NCBI RefSeq assembly: GCF_900102085.1
Contig: NZ_FMVM01000003.1
Coordinates: 310,001-374,000 of the forward strand
Length of the DNA stretch: 64,000 nucleotides
Direction of reading: 5' to 3'
Origin: Paenibacillus polysaccharolyticus
Lineage (GTDB): Bacteria > Bacillota > Bacilli > Paenibacillales > Paenibacillaceae
Of the stretch, positions 17,087-26,498 are shown in pieces. How positions within the stretch are numbered: the first letter of the stretch is position 1; each line of letters starts with the position of its first letter. The notes under the pieces were generated by a model, which was not told the DNA's origin, did no database searches, and saw only the letters and a program-made list of their open reading frames with translations. The position numbers were made by a program, and so were the translations under genes.

Positions 17087-18334
17087 ATGAGTGAAGTTAG
17101 AGAAAAAGCAAGTAAAGCCAAAGCTGTCGTCACCGAATTAAATCGGCTGAGTACGGAACAGAAGAACGCCGCACTGCGCACTATGGCTGACGCCTTGATT
17201 GCTTCGGCGGATGCCATCATTACTGCAAATGTGGAAGATCTGGATCGCGGCAGAGAACAAGGCACTCCTGAATCCATGCTGGATCGTCTGGCACTGAATA
17301 AAGAGCGCATCACAGGCATCGCTGAAGGCTTACGTCAGATCGCGGAATTACCCGATCCTGTGGGCGAAGTGCTGGAAACTTTTACACGTCCGAATGGCCT
17401 GCACATCGAAAAATCAAGAGTTCCGATTGGCCTGATTGGCATTATTTATGAAGCTCGTCCTAACGTGACGGTTGACGCTGCAGGCCTTTGTCTCAAAACA
17501 GGCAATGCTGTACTCCTACGCGGCGGCTCCTCCGCTCTCTCCTCCAATCGGAAAATTGTGGAGGTGCTACATCAAGCGCTGGCAACTACGGCAATGCCTG
17601 CAGATGCACTTCAGTTGGTAGAAGACGCAGACCGTGCTTCCGTTGACGAAATGCTCAAGCTGAATGGACTGCTGGACGTTATCATCCCACGTGGTGGTGC
17701 TTCACTAATTCGCACTGTCGTAGCGAACGCAACGGTACCGGTCATTGAGACGGGTGCTGGCATCTGTCATACCTATGTGGATGAATCAGCGGACGAAGCT
17801 ATGGCGACCGATATTGCTATCAATGCCAAAGCACAGCGCCCATCGGTATGTAACTCTATGGAAACCTTGCTACTACATGCGAACTATGCAGAAAAGCATC
17901 TCCCAACTCTGGCTGAGCGCTTCCGTGAAGCAAGTGTCGTTCTAAAAGGTTGTGAAACGGTGCGGCGCCTTGTTCCGACAGCGGCCCAGGCCACAGAGGA
18001 AGATTACGCAACAGAGTATAACAATTATATTTTGAACATCCGCGTTGTAGAAAATCTGGATGAAGCCCTGCAGCATATTGCACACTATGGAACGAAGCAT
18101 TCCGAATGCATTGTGACCCGTGATGCCGCGCATGCAGAACGGTTTATGCAAGAAGTTGATGCGGCGGCTGTCTATCATAATGCTTCCACTCGTTTCACCG
18201 ACGGATTCGAATTCGGATACGGTGCCGAGATTGGAATCAGTACACAGAAGTTGCATGCACGGGGCCCAATGGGACTACCTGCACTGACGTCAAGTAAATA
18301 CCGGATTACAGGCAATGGTCAGATTCGTCAATAA
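17087..18334 (+). CDS. proA: Glutamate-5-semialdehyde dehydrogenase (gamma-glutamyl phosphate reductase)
   Basis: ProA reduces gamma-glutamyl phosphate to glutamate semialdehyde with NADPH. The 415 residues show RVPIGLIGIIYEARPNVTVDA-type and LLRGGSSA motifs and the catalytic Cys in RPSVCNSMETLL (about residue 255). GAGGAGG lies upstream of the ATG, 25 bp after proB. The enzyme is expected to channel its labile substrate from ProB. Confidence 0.97.
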   Translation: MSEVREKASKAKAVVTELNRLSTEQKNAALRTMADALIASADAIITANVEDLDRGREQGTPESMLDRLALNKERITGIAEGLRQIAELPDPVGEVLETFTRPNGLHIEKSRVPIGLIGIIYEARPNVTVDAAGLCLKTGNAVLLRGGSSALSSNRKIVEVLHQALATTAMPADALQLVEDADRASVDEMLKLNGLLDVIIPRGGASLIRTVVANATVPVIETGAGICHTYVDESADEAMATDIAINAKAQRPSVCNSMETLLLHANYAEKHLPTLAERFREASVVLKGCETVRRLVPTAAQATEEDYATEYNNYILNIRVVENLDEALQHIAHYGTKHSECIVTRDAAHAERFMQEVDAAAVYHNASTRFTDGFEFGYGAEIGISTQKLHARGPMGLPALTSSKYRITGNGQIRQ

Positions 18335-18371
18335 TTTTTGAGCAACCAGTTATATAGGAGGAACGATATAC

Positions 18372-19238
18372 ATGAGCCAAGAGCAACAGACACTACTACA
18401 ACAAAAGATTACTTTCCACGGAGCAGGTGCGATGGCTGAAGCCATCGTGCGTGGGCTCATTTCCCGCCTTGTCGTTCGTCCTCAGGATATTACGATGCTG
18501 AATCGCAGCAACTTGAAACGTCAGGAGGAACTGAGCACCCGTTATGCCGTGCATACCGGAACAGCCTCAAAATCAATGGATATCCTTTCCTCTTCCCCTG
18601 TGATTGTGCTGTGTATGAAACCCAAAGATGCCGCTGCGGCGCTTCGTGAACTGGGACCCCTGTTATCCCCAAACCAGCTAATCGTATCCGTTATAGCTGG
18701 ACTATCGATCCGTACGATGCAGAGCCTGCTTGGCCGCAAACAGCCGATTGCAAGAACGATGCCTAACACCTCCAGCACCATTGGACTTGGTGCCACTGGA
18801 CTTGCTTTCTCTGCGGAGATTACCGATGAACAGCGTAGTACAGTCATGTCCCTTTTCGAAGCTGTAGGCATCGTAACGATTGTGCCAGAAGACAAACTCG
18901 AAGTGCTTACGGGTATTTCCGGCAGCGGACCTGCTTATGTATACTACCTAATGGAAGCCATGATTGCAGCCGGAATCCGCGGCGGATTGTCTGGTCAACA
19001 GTCTCGTGATCTAACCGTTCAGACGGTGCTTGGTGCAGCACGCATGGTGCAACAGACGGGCATGGAACCGATGAAACTGCGCAGTGATGTAACCTCGCCT
19101 GGAGGTGCAACACAGGCAGCTCTGAAAACGTTGGATGAAGGAGACTTCTTTGAAAATGTCATTGCGGCCGTGAGCCGCTGTGCAGAACGTTCTCGCGAGA
19201 TGGGAGCTGCGTTGGAAGGAGATTTAAAACATGAATAA
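18372..19238 (+). CDS. proC: Pyrroline-5-carboxylate reductase
   Basis: ProC completes proline synthesis by reducing pyrroline-5-carboxylate. The 288-residue protein has an N-terminal NAD(P) site (FHGAGAMAEAIVRGL), RTMPNTSSTIGLGATGL, and the C-terminal dimerisation signature region VLTGISGSGPAYVYYLMEAM and DVTSPGGATQAALKTLDEG. Its stop codon overlaps the mtnW start by eight bases, which places mtnW firmly in the same transcript. Confidence 0.97.
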   Translation: MSQEQQTLLQQKITFHGAGAMAEAIVRGLISRLVVRPQDITMLNRSNLKRQEELSTRYAVHTGTASKSMDILSSSPVIVLCMKPKDAAAALRELGPLLSPNQLIVSVIAGLSIRTMQSLLGRKQPIARTMPNTSSTIGLGATGLAFSAEITDEQRSTVMSLFEAVGIVTIVPEDKLEVLTGISGSGPAYVYYLMEAMIAAGIRGGLSGQQSRDLTVQTVLGAARMVQQTGMEPMKLRSDVTSPGGATQAALKTLDEGDFFENVIAAVSRCAERSREMGAALEGDLKHE

Positions 19239-20454
19239 CATGTGTACTGCCACATATCGTCTGCATGATGATCATGCCGATTTTTACAAAAAAGCTCAAT
19301 CGATTGCCATAGGTATGACCGTGGGCAGCTGGACGGAGCTACCTCAGGCGCAGCGGGAAGCCATGCAAAAACATCTGGGTGAAGTGATCAAGGTCGAGGT
19401 ACACGAAGCGGAAGGATTAGCACCTGGAGAACGTTATGCAGATATCACCATTGGATACCCGGATATTAACTTTAGTCAAGATATCCCAGCTTTGCTTGTC
19501 ACCGTTTTTGGCAAAATCTCGATGGACGGACGCATCAAGCTGAATCATCTCGGATTTTCAGATAACTTCTTGCGCGCTTTCCCGGGACCGAAGTTTGGGC
19601 TGAGCGGTGTGCGGGATCTGCTTGGAGTTCATGATCGTCCTTTGTTGATGAGTATTTTCAAATCGGTTATTGGACTGAATGCCGAAGAACTGCGGGAGCA
19701 ATTTATCCGTCAGGCTCTTGGGGGCGTTGATCTGATCAAAGACGATGAAATCCTGTTTGAGAACAAGCTTACACCGATTGAAAAAAGAGTTGAGGTCTGC
19801 ATGAAGGCTGCCGAACAGGCTCGCCAAGAAACAGGCAAAAAACTTCTGTACGCCACCAATTTGACGGGACCTACCTCCCGTTTGAAACAACAAGCTGAAC
19901 GTGCGATCAGTGCAGGTGCGAATGCGTTACTCTTCAACGTGCTCTCCTATGGTTATGATGTGTTGCATGAACTAAGCAGTGATCCTGACATTAACGTACC
20001 AATCATGGCTCACCCGGCACTTGCCGGTGCTTTGTATCCATCACCGCATTACGGTATTTCTGCGTCTGTTGTATTGGGCCAGTTGATGCGTCTCGCCGGT
20101 GCTGATCTCGTGCTCTTCCCTTCACCTTACGGTTCGGTTACGATGCCGAAGGAAGAAAATATGGCGATCACTGGGCAATTGCTCACATCTGATCTACCTG
20201 TAAGAACAAGTATGCCCGTGCCTTCAGCAGGAATTCATCCAGGACTTGTTCCGATGATTCTGAGAGACTTCGGCAAGGATGTGATCGTCAATGCCGGCGG
20301 TGGAATTCACGGACATCCCATGGGAACCGAAGCAGGTGGACGTGCGTTCTTGCAAGCCATTGAAGCCGCTGGGCGCTCCATTCCACTGGCCGAGTATGCT
20401 TCCGAGCACCCCGAGCTGAAAAGCGCACTTGATCTGTGGGGTGGAGAACGATGA
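19231..20454 (+). CDS. mtnW: 2,3-diketo-5-methylthiopentyl-1-phosphate enolase (RuBisCO-like protein)
   Basis: MtnW is the RuBisCO-like enolase of methionine salvage, tautomerising 2,3-diketo-5-methylthiopentyl-1-phosphate. The 407-residue length fits. Family signatures include ATYRLHDD at the start, FPGPKFGLSGVRDLLGV, GGVDLIKDDEIL (metal-binding K-D-D-E, with the Lys that is carbamylated in RuBisCO) and INAGGGIHGHPMGTEAGGRAF. AAGGAG lies nine bases before the ATG at 19231; translation is probably coupled to proC by the 8-base overlap. Confidence 0.96.
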   Translation: MNNMCTATYRLHDDHADFYKKAQSIAIGMTVGSWTELPQAQREAMQKHLGEVIKVEVHEAEGLAPGERYADITIGYPDINFSQDIPALLVTVFGKISMDGRIKLNHLGFSDNFLRAFPGPKFGLSGVRDLLGVHDRPLLMSIFKSVIGLNAEELREQFIRQALGGVDLIKDDEILFENKLTPIEKRVEVCMKAAEQARQETGKKLLYATNLTGPTSRLKQQAERAISAGANALLFNVLSYGYDVLHELSSDPDINVPIMAHPALAGALYPSPHYGISASVVLGQLMRLAGADLVLFPSPYGSVTMPKEENMAITGQLLTSDLPVRTSMPVPSAGIHPGLVPMILRDFGKDVIVNAGGGIHGHPMGTEAGGRAFLQAIEAAGRSIPLAEYASEHPELKSALDLWGGER

Positions 20455-21128
20455 GATCAGATAAGAAAACAGCAATTTTCTGTGATTTTGATGGAACCAT
20501 TACGCTCTCAGACAACATTGTCGCCATTATGAAACACTTCAAACCAGAAGGTATCGATGCCATCATGAAAGACACGATTGAACAAAAAATATCTCTTCGC
20601 GAAGGGGTGGGAGCCATGTTTGCTCTCCTGCCTTCCTCGCGAAAAGATGAAATTGTTGAATTTGTTCTTGGACAAGCAGGCATTCGTGAAGGATTCCAAG
20701 CATTTCTGGAGTATGTTCGCAGTGAGGACATCGAATTTAATGTGACCAGCGGTGGCATGGGCTTCTTCATTGAGCCCTTACTCGCCCCCTTCGACATTCC
20801 GCAGGATCATGTATACTGTAACGGTGCAGATTTCTCCGGTGAACACATTCGCATTGAATGGCCGCATCCCTGTCAGCCCCCTTGCAACAACGGTTGCGGG
20901 ATGTGTAAAACGACCGTCATTCGTACGTTTCCGGAAGAACAGTATAACCGAATTCTGATCGGAGACAGTCTAACAGACTTCGAAGGAGCTAAAATCGCTG
21001 ATCTGGTCTACTCCCGCTCCATTCTGACGGATAAATGTGTGGAACTTGGTGTAGATCATGTGCCATTTACGACCTTTTATGACATCATCGAAGATATGAA
21101 GCAGAAGCAATTACAAGGAGTGCTGTAA
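20451..21128 (+). CDS. mtnX: 2-hydroxy-3-keto-5-methylthiopentenyl-1-phosphate phosphatase
   Basis: MtnX is the HAD-family phosphatase acting after MtnW. The catalytic DFDGTIT motif is at about residues 12-18, and GDSLTDFEGAKIADL near 180 is the acidic metal motif. A Cys-rich insert (CQPPCNNGCGMCK) is typical of MtnX. The ATG at 20451 overlaps the mtnW stop as ATGA. It gives 225 residues; an in-frame GTG at 20436 inside mtnW is less likely. Confidence 0.95.
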   Translation: MRSDKKTAIFCDFDGTITLSDNIVAIMKHFKPEGIDAIMKDTIEQKISLREGVGAMFALLPSSRKDEIVEFVLGQAGIREGFQAFLEYVRSEDIEFNVTSGGMGFFIEPLLAPFDIPQDHVYCNGADFSGEHIRIEWPHPCQPPCNNGCGMCKTTVIRTFPEEQYNRILIGDSLTDFEGAKIADLVYSRSILTDKCVELGVDHVPFTTFYDIIEDMKQKQLQGVL

Positions 21129-21130
21129 AG

Positions 21131-21784
21131 ATGGGTTTTGAAAAGATTACACTGGAACATAAACGTCAGGTTCTGGAAGAACTGGCGGATGTCAAAGCAT
21201 TGTTCGCAAGCCGGAACTGGTTTCCCGGAACAAGTGGCAACCTGTCGATGCGGGTAGGTGAATTCGACCCGGAACAATTTTATTTTGCGGTGACCGCCTC
21301 AGGCAAAGACAAGTCCCTGCGTACGCCGGAAGATTTCCTTTTTGTTGATAAGGAAGGCAAAGCGATCGAAGCGACTACGTTGAAGCCGAGCGCCGAAACG
21401 TTGATTCACTGTGAAATCTATCGTTTAACCGGTTGTGGCGCGGTATTCCATGTGCATACGGTGTTTAACAACCTTATCAGCGAATTTTTCGGTGAAGATG
21501 GTCATGTGCCGATTCAAGGTATTGAATTGATCAAAGCCTTTAATATTTGGGAAGAAAATGCAGCCATTCGTGTTCCTGTTCTGCCCAACTTCGCACATAT
21601 TCCTTCCATCGCTGAATTGGTACCGGGTGCACTAGACGCTAATGTTCCTGGAATTCTGCTGCGTAACCACGGGATTTATGCGTGGGGTAAGGATGCTTTT
21701 GAGGCGAAACGTCATCTGGAAGCTTTTGAATTTTTGTTCGAAGTGATGTACCGTCAGCTTTTGCTGAAAGGCGCACAAAAATAG
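21131..21784 (+). CDS. mtnB: Methylthioribulose-1-phosphate dehydratase
   Basis: MtnB (217 residues) is a class II aldolase-fold zinc enzyme that dehydrates methylthioribulose-1-phosphate, the step before MtnW. Motifs are FPGTSGNLSMR, SGKDKS, the HVHT zinc site at about residues 98-101 and LLRNHGIYAWG. AAGGAG precedes the ATG by ten bases. mtnK, mtnA and mtnD, needed for the rest of the pathway, are not in the window. Confidence 0.96.
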   Translation: MGFEKITLEHKRQVLEELADVKALFASRNWFPGTSGNLSMRVGEFDPEQFYFAVTASGKDKSLRTPEDFLFVDKEGKAIEATTLKPSAETLIHCEIYRLTGCGAVFHVHTVFNNLISEFFGEDGHVPIQGIELIKAFNIWEENAAIRVPVLPNFAHIPSIAELVPGALDANVPGILLRNHGIYAWGKDAFEAKRHLEAFEFLFEVMYRQLLLKGAQK

Positions 21785-21794
21785 ATTATTAAAA

Positions 21795-21840
21795 AAACAC
21801 ACCAGCGGCTTGAGATCAGCCCTGGTGTGTTTTGCTTTTT
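21795..21840 (+). terminator. Terminator after mtnB
   Basis: AAACACACCAG and CTGGTGTGTTT form the outer stem, with GGCT/AGCC inside, followed by a T-rich tail. Its symmetry may also stop the convergent membrane-protein gene. Confidence 0.85.
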
Positions 21841-21861
21841 ATACTGTTTCTTGTAAACGAA

Positions 21862-23196
21862 TCATCGTTTATCTCGATCCTTGAATAAAAAGAGACTTTC
21901 CAATTCATCATCCTTAGTGTGGTTCGCATTGGCCATCGATGCCTCAGCAGTAGACTCACGCTGTTTTCCAAATAACAACTTTAACCCACCAAAGATGAGC
22001 AAAAAGGAAACGATAACTGTGTTCAAATACGAACGAATCTCATACGTCAGAAACACATTCGGAAACATCTCGTTTAATTGCGGAATAATCAGGCGGATCG
22101 TTAAATAGTACAAACCGAGAGCCGCGATTCCCATCCCGATAAAACGCTGATGTTTAACCCAGTCTTTGAAGACCGGCTGATCATTAAGCGGTTCACGTCC
22201 ATACCGACTTGAGCATTGAAGTCCGTCAAAGAAGCTATAGAACCAGATCAGTGGAATCATAAACAGGAACACAGATAAACGAAGCAGGTCCAGAATGTAG
22301 ATGCTACCAAGGAACAAAAACATAAGTTGCAGACCTCTTTTTTGCAATCCGAGATACATATGCCCCGCACCCGGAAAAGCGGAGAGCAGTGTAGCCAGCA
22401 CTTTGCTGCGCTTGCCCATAATTCTGCCTGTCTCGAGCTCTTCAAATAACGTTCGATCCTGTAACACTTCACCAGCCTGCTTGCGATGTACATGCTGGAC
22501 CGCATCGAACATGCAGTATACCCAGATTACAGGCAGAATGAGCAAAAACATCAAAAATATAGATTCGTTTGTAATGGCGGATACGAACACCATCATGGCG
22601 AATGAACCAAAAAACGCGATCAAAAAGGATAAGCCCCGGTGAAGCAATCCAAGATGTAAATGTCCAAGACCAGGCACAAATGAAAGCAAAATGGTGAAAA
22701 AACGCTCCCCTTCACTTCCCTTACGGTACATGGGGTGAGGTCCCGTATAGGTTGCCCCACCAGGAAATCCGCCATATTCATGCTCACCCTCAGCACCCTG
22801 GCGATGCATGTCATTCTGATTTATAGCCCCCATTGGTCCTTGTTCTCTAACATAACCCTCTGGATAGGTTGAACCTTGATGATGTTCAGGATGACCATAA
22901 TGCATACCTTGTCCGTTGTAATACATTTCTCGGACGGAAGGTGCAGAGAGCAACACAATAATCATGTCTAGCATACTGAGACACCAGATAAAGATCACAC
23001 CTAATAATCCAAAGACTAGTAGATCCTTATCACCGACCAAATAGGTCAGCATGACAAAACCAATGCCCGTTCCAAAAAATAATAACGGGTAAACTACAGC
23101 TCGGGCCGTTCGCCGCCAATAGAGGAACCCAAGCCCAGGGAACAGATTTAATAAAAATGCAAGTAATTTATTACGATCTGAATGCACAGTCGTCAT
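21862..23196 (-). CDS. Polytopic membrane protein with three TM2-like repeats
   Basis: The 444-residue protein contains three copies of a short membrane module. Each has an F/L-x-P-G-x-G-x-hydrophobic turn between hydrophobic segments: NLFPGLGFLYW (about 17-27), SFVPGLGHLHLG (about 173-184) and SAFPGAGHMYLG (about 273-284). A Gly/His/Tyr-rich soluble stretch (about 90-155) separates repeats one and two, and more helices lie near 340-410. It is the third gene of the ECF sigma operon (29 bp after the anti-sigma), so it is probably a target or partner in an envelope stress response. No enzyme motif is seen. Confidence 0.8.
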   Translation of the reverse strand: MTTVHSDRNKLLAFLLNLFPGLGFLYWRRTARAVVYPLLFFGTGIGFVMLTYLVGDKDLLVFGLLGVIFIWCLSMLDMIIVLLSAPSVREMYYNGQGMHYGHPEHHQGSTYPEGYVREQGPMGAINQNDMHRQGAEGEHEYGGFPGGATYTGPHPMYRKGSEGERFFTILLSFVPGLGHLHLGLLHRGLSFLIAFFGSFAMMVFVSAITNESIFLMFLLILPVIWVYCMFDAVQHVHRKQAGEVLQDRTLFEELETGRIMGKRSKVLATLLSAFPGAGHMYLGLQKRGLQLMFLFLGSIYILDLLRLSVFLFMIPLIWFYSFFDGLQCSSRYGREPLNDQPVFKDWVKHQRFIGMGIAALGLYYLTIRLIIPQLNEMFPNVFLTYEIRSYLNTVIVSFLLIFGGLKLLFGKQRESTAEASMANANHTKDDELESLFLFKDRDKR

Positions 23197-23224
23197 CCTT
23201 TCTATTCAGGCCATGTGAAACCAA

Positions 23225-23677
23225 TCAAGGTTTGGGTTTGAAATTATCCAGCCATGAGGTAGCTGCCTCAGTCCATTTCTCGGTAAATGAGCCTGAAGTG
23301 TCACCTTCTTGGAATTTATGATAAGGGGCCACCTTGTCAAACAGTCCGGAAGAGAGAAAAATCAATGTTAAACAGGCTGCTACAGCGTAGTGAAATACTC
23401 TATGTTCAAACCATCGGCGGTTTCGTTCACCTCTAGAATGTCGTGTCTTGCCATCGGGCGCCATACTCTCAATTCGCTTCATGACGGAGTCTGTAAAATC
23501 AACTGAATTCGGTAATGCAGGGTAGTTTCGCTCCATATCTAAAGCTTCAAGATAATCTTGCATTGCGTCTGGTTCATTCAGAAGAAACTGCTCCATCAGA
23601 ATCGCCTGTTTGCCGCTGATTCGGCCTTCGATATAATCCGTCCATTGCTGGATGGTATACATTTCTTTTTTACTCAC
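23225..23677 (-). CDS. Putative anti-sigma factor, single membrane segment
   Basis: The start is GTG at 23677 with an AAGGAGG-type site nine bases upstream, inside the end of the sigma gene (8-base overlap). The product is 151 residues: a helical cytoplasmic part (about 1-95), one membrane helix (about 103-122, HYAVAACLTLIFLSSGLF) and a short outer tail. It lacks the His-Cys-Cys zinc motif of classical anti-sigma domains, so its role is inferred from position directly after an ECF sigma gene and from topology. Confidence 0.72.
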   Translation of the reverse strand: MSKKEMYTIQQWTDYIEGRISGKQAILMEQFLLNEPDAMQDYLEALDMERNYPALPNSVDFTDSVMKRIESMAPDGKTRHSRGERNRRWFEHRVFHYAVAACLTLIFLSSGLFDKVAPYHKFQEGDTSGSFTEKWTEAATSWLDNFKPKP

Positions 23678-24221
23678 GCCACTCTTCCTCCTTCCAATGA
23701 TTTCGAATCCACTGTCTAGCCCGGTATAACCTTGATTCAACCGTTTTTACAGCAACCTGAGCCTCATGGGCAATTTGCTCATAATTTTTCTCGCTCAGAT
23801 AATAAGCGGTAATAATATCCCGGTGCTGGGCAGGCAGCTGATTAATCCGCTCACGAAGTTTCTCCTGCCGTTCTTCACGAATGACACGGGCTAGAACGTC
23901 TTCATCCCGTCCAGGCAGATTAACTACCATTTCATCTCCGCCCAGATCTTCAGCACTCCGTCTGCCCAGCTTGCGTTTGGCATCAATAGCCTTGTGAAAA
24001 GCAATCCGTGTGATCCACGTCTTGAACCCTTCGGATCGGTAGTCGGGGAGAGATTTATAAATCTGAATGAACGCCTCCTGAGCGGCATCCTGTGCATCCT
24101 GATCGTTACGTAAGACAGAATACGCCACATGATAGACATGCTGACTGTATTTGTCGATCAGAACACGCATTTGAGATGCATCCCCTTGACGGATTTGTTC
24201 AATTACGAGCGCTTCGTCAAT
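23670..24221 (-). CDS. ECF RNA polymerase sigma factor, apparent AUU start
   Basis: Region 2 (DAQDAAQEAFIQIYKSL) and region 4 (YYLSEKNYEQIAHEAQVAVKTVESRLYRAR) mark an ECF sigma factor. The conserved family N-terminus (EALVIEQIRQGD) is encoded upstream of the first ATG (24170), but no ATG, GTG or TTG lies in frame there. ATT at 24221 is preceded by a perfect AGGAGG with an 8-base spacer, so I take it as the start (183 residues). It heads an operon with a putative anti-sigma factor and a repeat-containing membrane protein. I found no clear ECF-type autoregulatory promoter. Confidence 0.85.
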   Translation of the reverse strand: MDEALVIEQIRQGDASQMRVLIDKYSQHVYHVAYSVLRNDQDAQDAAQEAFIQIYKSLPDYRSEGFKTWITRIAFHKAIDAKRKLGRRSAEDLGGDEMVVNLPGRDEDVLARVIREERQEKLRERINQLPAQHRDIITAYYLSEKNYEQIAHEAQVAVKTVESRLYRARQWIRNHWKEEEWRE

Positions 24222-24437
24222 AACTCTCCCCTCCTCTCCAATTCTATAGACGACGACTGGTCAACTGACCCCTGCAATTTTTATTAACTTTTTATAATTA
24301 GTATTCCTTGGGGTATTGAAGTTATATTTCTTGCTCCGACTGAAAGACCAGTTAAACTATTAAAATCCCCTCGAAAAAACGTGATATAGATTTAAATATA
24401 GCTAATAAGAAGTATATTATGGAGCAAAATAATATCA

Positions 24438-24472
24438 AAAAACAGGCACAGAATGAATTCTGGCCTGTTTAT
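24438..24472 (-). terminator. Terminator after dnaD
   Basis: AAACAGG.CAGAAT pairs with ATTCTG.CCTGTTT directly after the dnaD stop codon. Confidence 0.8.
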
Positions 24473-24477
24473 TTAAT

Positions 24478-25203
24478 TTAACGTCCGCCATTGCGGAAAC
24501 GTTGCGTATACGCTTTAGCATCCTGTACATTTTTAACACGATTCCTGCTCCACTCCAGCAAAATTCGGTCGATGTACCTGAAATGCACTTTTCCTGCAAA
24601 TACCGCTTCCTTCAAAGCCATCAGAATAAGTTCTTCCTGATAGCGATCCTGATCCAGCCAGCTGGAGATCGTTTCACACTCCATTGGCGAGAGAGGACGA
24701 CCAAATTCTTTTTCAAAAATAGAGAACATATTTCGCTCTTCCTCTTCTTTTTGAACACTGTTCGAATCTGGGCGTGAAGTATTGGCTTTTTGTTGTTCTG
24801 ACCGGGCATGAGCTGCATCTTCCGCTGTACACATCGCAAGCTTGGCATACAAGCCGTGCAGGTCATAACGTTCATACTGAATATCCCGTTCTTCGTCCCG
24901 ATGCTCATCTATCGTAATGTATCCATCCCTCATCAGACGCTGCAACATTCTGGCAATGCCTTCAGGAGCAAGTCCCATTCGTGTAGCAAGCTCTTCAAGG
25001 GTTGGAAATTCATTGAATTCCGCCTGACGGAAGCCCAGTAATTGAATGAGAAGCAGAACCTCAGTATCGGACAATCCAAGCTGATGATAAAAACGTAGTA
25101 AGGCGTACGGTAGTTGAGCAGTACCTGAAGCCATACCGTAAGCTGCACCGCTTAACCAGGCTTTGGAGGACGCGTCTTCCATATACTCTTTTCCGTTAAG
25201 CAT
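24478..25203 (-). CDS. dnaD: DNA replication initiation protein DnaD
   Basis: The 241-residue protein has the N-terminal winged-helix domain of DnaD (about 15-125; LLLIQLLGFRQAEFNEFPTLEELATRMGL) and a C-terminal DnaB/DnaD domain (about 155-230) ending RILLEWSRNRVKN, a YxxxIxxxW-like signature. DnaD helps load helicase at oriC and at restart sites in low-GC Gram-positives. The ATG at 25203 shares one base with the asnS stop (TAATG), implying translational coupling; a second ATG at 25182 is possible. The asnS-dnaD order matches B. subtilis. Confidence 0.93.
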   Translation of the reverse strand: MLNGKEYMEDASSKAWLSGAAYGMASGTAQLPYALLRFYHQLGLSDTEVLLLIQLLGFRQAEFNEFPTLEELATRMGLAPEGIARMLQRLMRDGYITIDEHRDEERDIQYERYDLHGLYAKLAMCTAEDAAHARSEQQKANTSRPDSNSVQKEEEERNMFSIFEKEFGRPLSPMECETISSWLDQDRYQEELILMALKEAVFAGKVHFRYIDRILLEWSRNRVKNVQDAKAYTQRFRNGGR

Positions 25204-26498
25204 TAAGGGTACAGACGATAGAGCATACGAGGGAATGCAATAGTCTCACGAACATGGTCAAGTCCACAGATCCAAGCTACCGTGCGCTCCAATCCCAGAC
25301 CGAAACCGGAGTGAGGAACCGATCCGTATTTACGCAGATCCAGGTACCATTGGTACGCTTCATCCGAAAGGTTGTGCTCTTCAAAACGCTGTTGCATCAG
25401 TTCTGGATCATCGATACGCTGCGATCCACCAATGATCTCGCCATAACCTTCCGGCGCAATCATGTCCGCACAGAGAACTACTTCAGGGCGATTTGGATCT
25501 GGTTTCATGTAAAATGCTTTGATTCCAGCTGGGTAATGCGTAATAAATACAGGAGTGTTGTATTTTTCCGCAATCGCTGTTTCATGTGGTGCACCGAAAT
25601 CTTCGCCCCAAGGAATGTCAAAGCCTTGTCCATTCAGGAACTCAATCGCTTCGTCATACGTAATACGGGGAAACGGAGCTGTAATGCCTTCCAGTTTGGA
25701 GACGTCACGTCCGATAGACTCGAGCTCAGCTCGGCAATTTTTCACCACGGATTGAACAACATGTGCGATGAATTTCTCTTGTACGCGCAAGCTTTCCTCG
25801 TGATCGACAAATGCCATCTCCGGCTCAATCATCCAGAACTCAATCAGGTGACGGCGAGTTTTGGATTTCTCTGCACGGAAGGTCGGACCGAAGGAATATA
25901 CTTTACCAAGCGCCATCGCTGCGGCTTCCATGTACAATTGTCCACTTTGTGTCAGGTACGCATCCTCATCAAAATATTTGATATGGAACAGGTTGGTTGT
26001 TCCTTCAGCAGATGAAGGTGTCAGGATCGGAGGGTCCACCTGTGTGAATCCGTTACCATCAAAAAACTGCTGAACAGCACGAATAATCTCTGCACGAATC
26101 ACCATTACGGCACGTTGCTTGGTGGAACGAAGCCACAGATGGCGATGATCCATCAAGAAATCCACACCATGCTCTTTCGGTGTAATAGGATAGTTTTCTG
26201 TCAGATGAATGATTTTCACGCCAGTAACGGTCATCTCATACCCGGACGCGCTCCGTGGCTCTTCACGGATAATACCTGTCACGTAGACAGAGCTTTCCTG
26301 GGTCAGGCTTTTGGCATCATTCCAGATGTCTTCACTAACTTCACTCTTAACCACTACACCTTGAATATATCCAGTTCCATCACGAAGTTGCAAAAACTGA
26401 ATTTTACCGCTAGAGCGTTTGTTATTAATCCAAGCGCCGATGGTAACTGTCTCACCCACGTGCTCGTTCACATTACGAATTACACAATTCGTATCCAT
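25203..26498 (-). CDS. asnS: Asparaginyl-tRNA synthetase
   Basis: A class IIb synthetase with an N-terminal OB-fold anticodon domain ([23 protein letters not shown]) and catalytic core motifs: motif 2 [22 protein letters not shown] and motif 3 [15 protein letters not shown]. The MEPEMAF/EE region favours Asn over Asp or Lys specificity. AAGGGGAG with an 8-base spacer sets the start at the ATG at 26498 (431 residues, like other AsnRS proteins) rather than ATGs further upstream. Confidence 0.96.
   Translation of the reverse strand: MDTNCVIRNVNEHVGETVTIGAWINNKRSSGKIQFLQLRDGTGYIQGVVVKSEVSEDIWNDAKSLTQESSVYVTGIIREEPRSASGYEMTVTGVKIIHLTENYPITPKEHGVDFLMDHRHLWLRSTKQRAVMVIRAEIIRAVQQFFDGNGFTQVDPPILTPSSAEGTTNLFHIKYFDEDAYLTQSGQLYMEAAAMALGKVYSFGPTFRAEKSKTRRHLIEFWMIEPEMAFVDHEESLRVQEKFIAHVVQSVVKNCRAELESIGRDVSKLEGITAPFPRITYDEAIEFLNGQGFDIPWGEDFGAPHETAIAEKYNTPVFITHYPAGIKAFYMKPDPNRPEVVLCADMIAPEGYGEIIGGSQRIDDPELMQQRFEEHNLSDEAYQWYLDLRKYGSVPHSGFGLGLERTVAWICGLDHVRETIAFPRMLYRLYP

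Noticed and set aside
25254-26015. Long plus-strand frame opposite asnS (253 codons)
   Set aside because: It mirrors the codons of asnS, with no ribosome site or recognisable protein.
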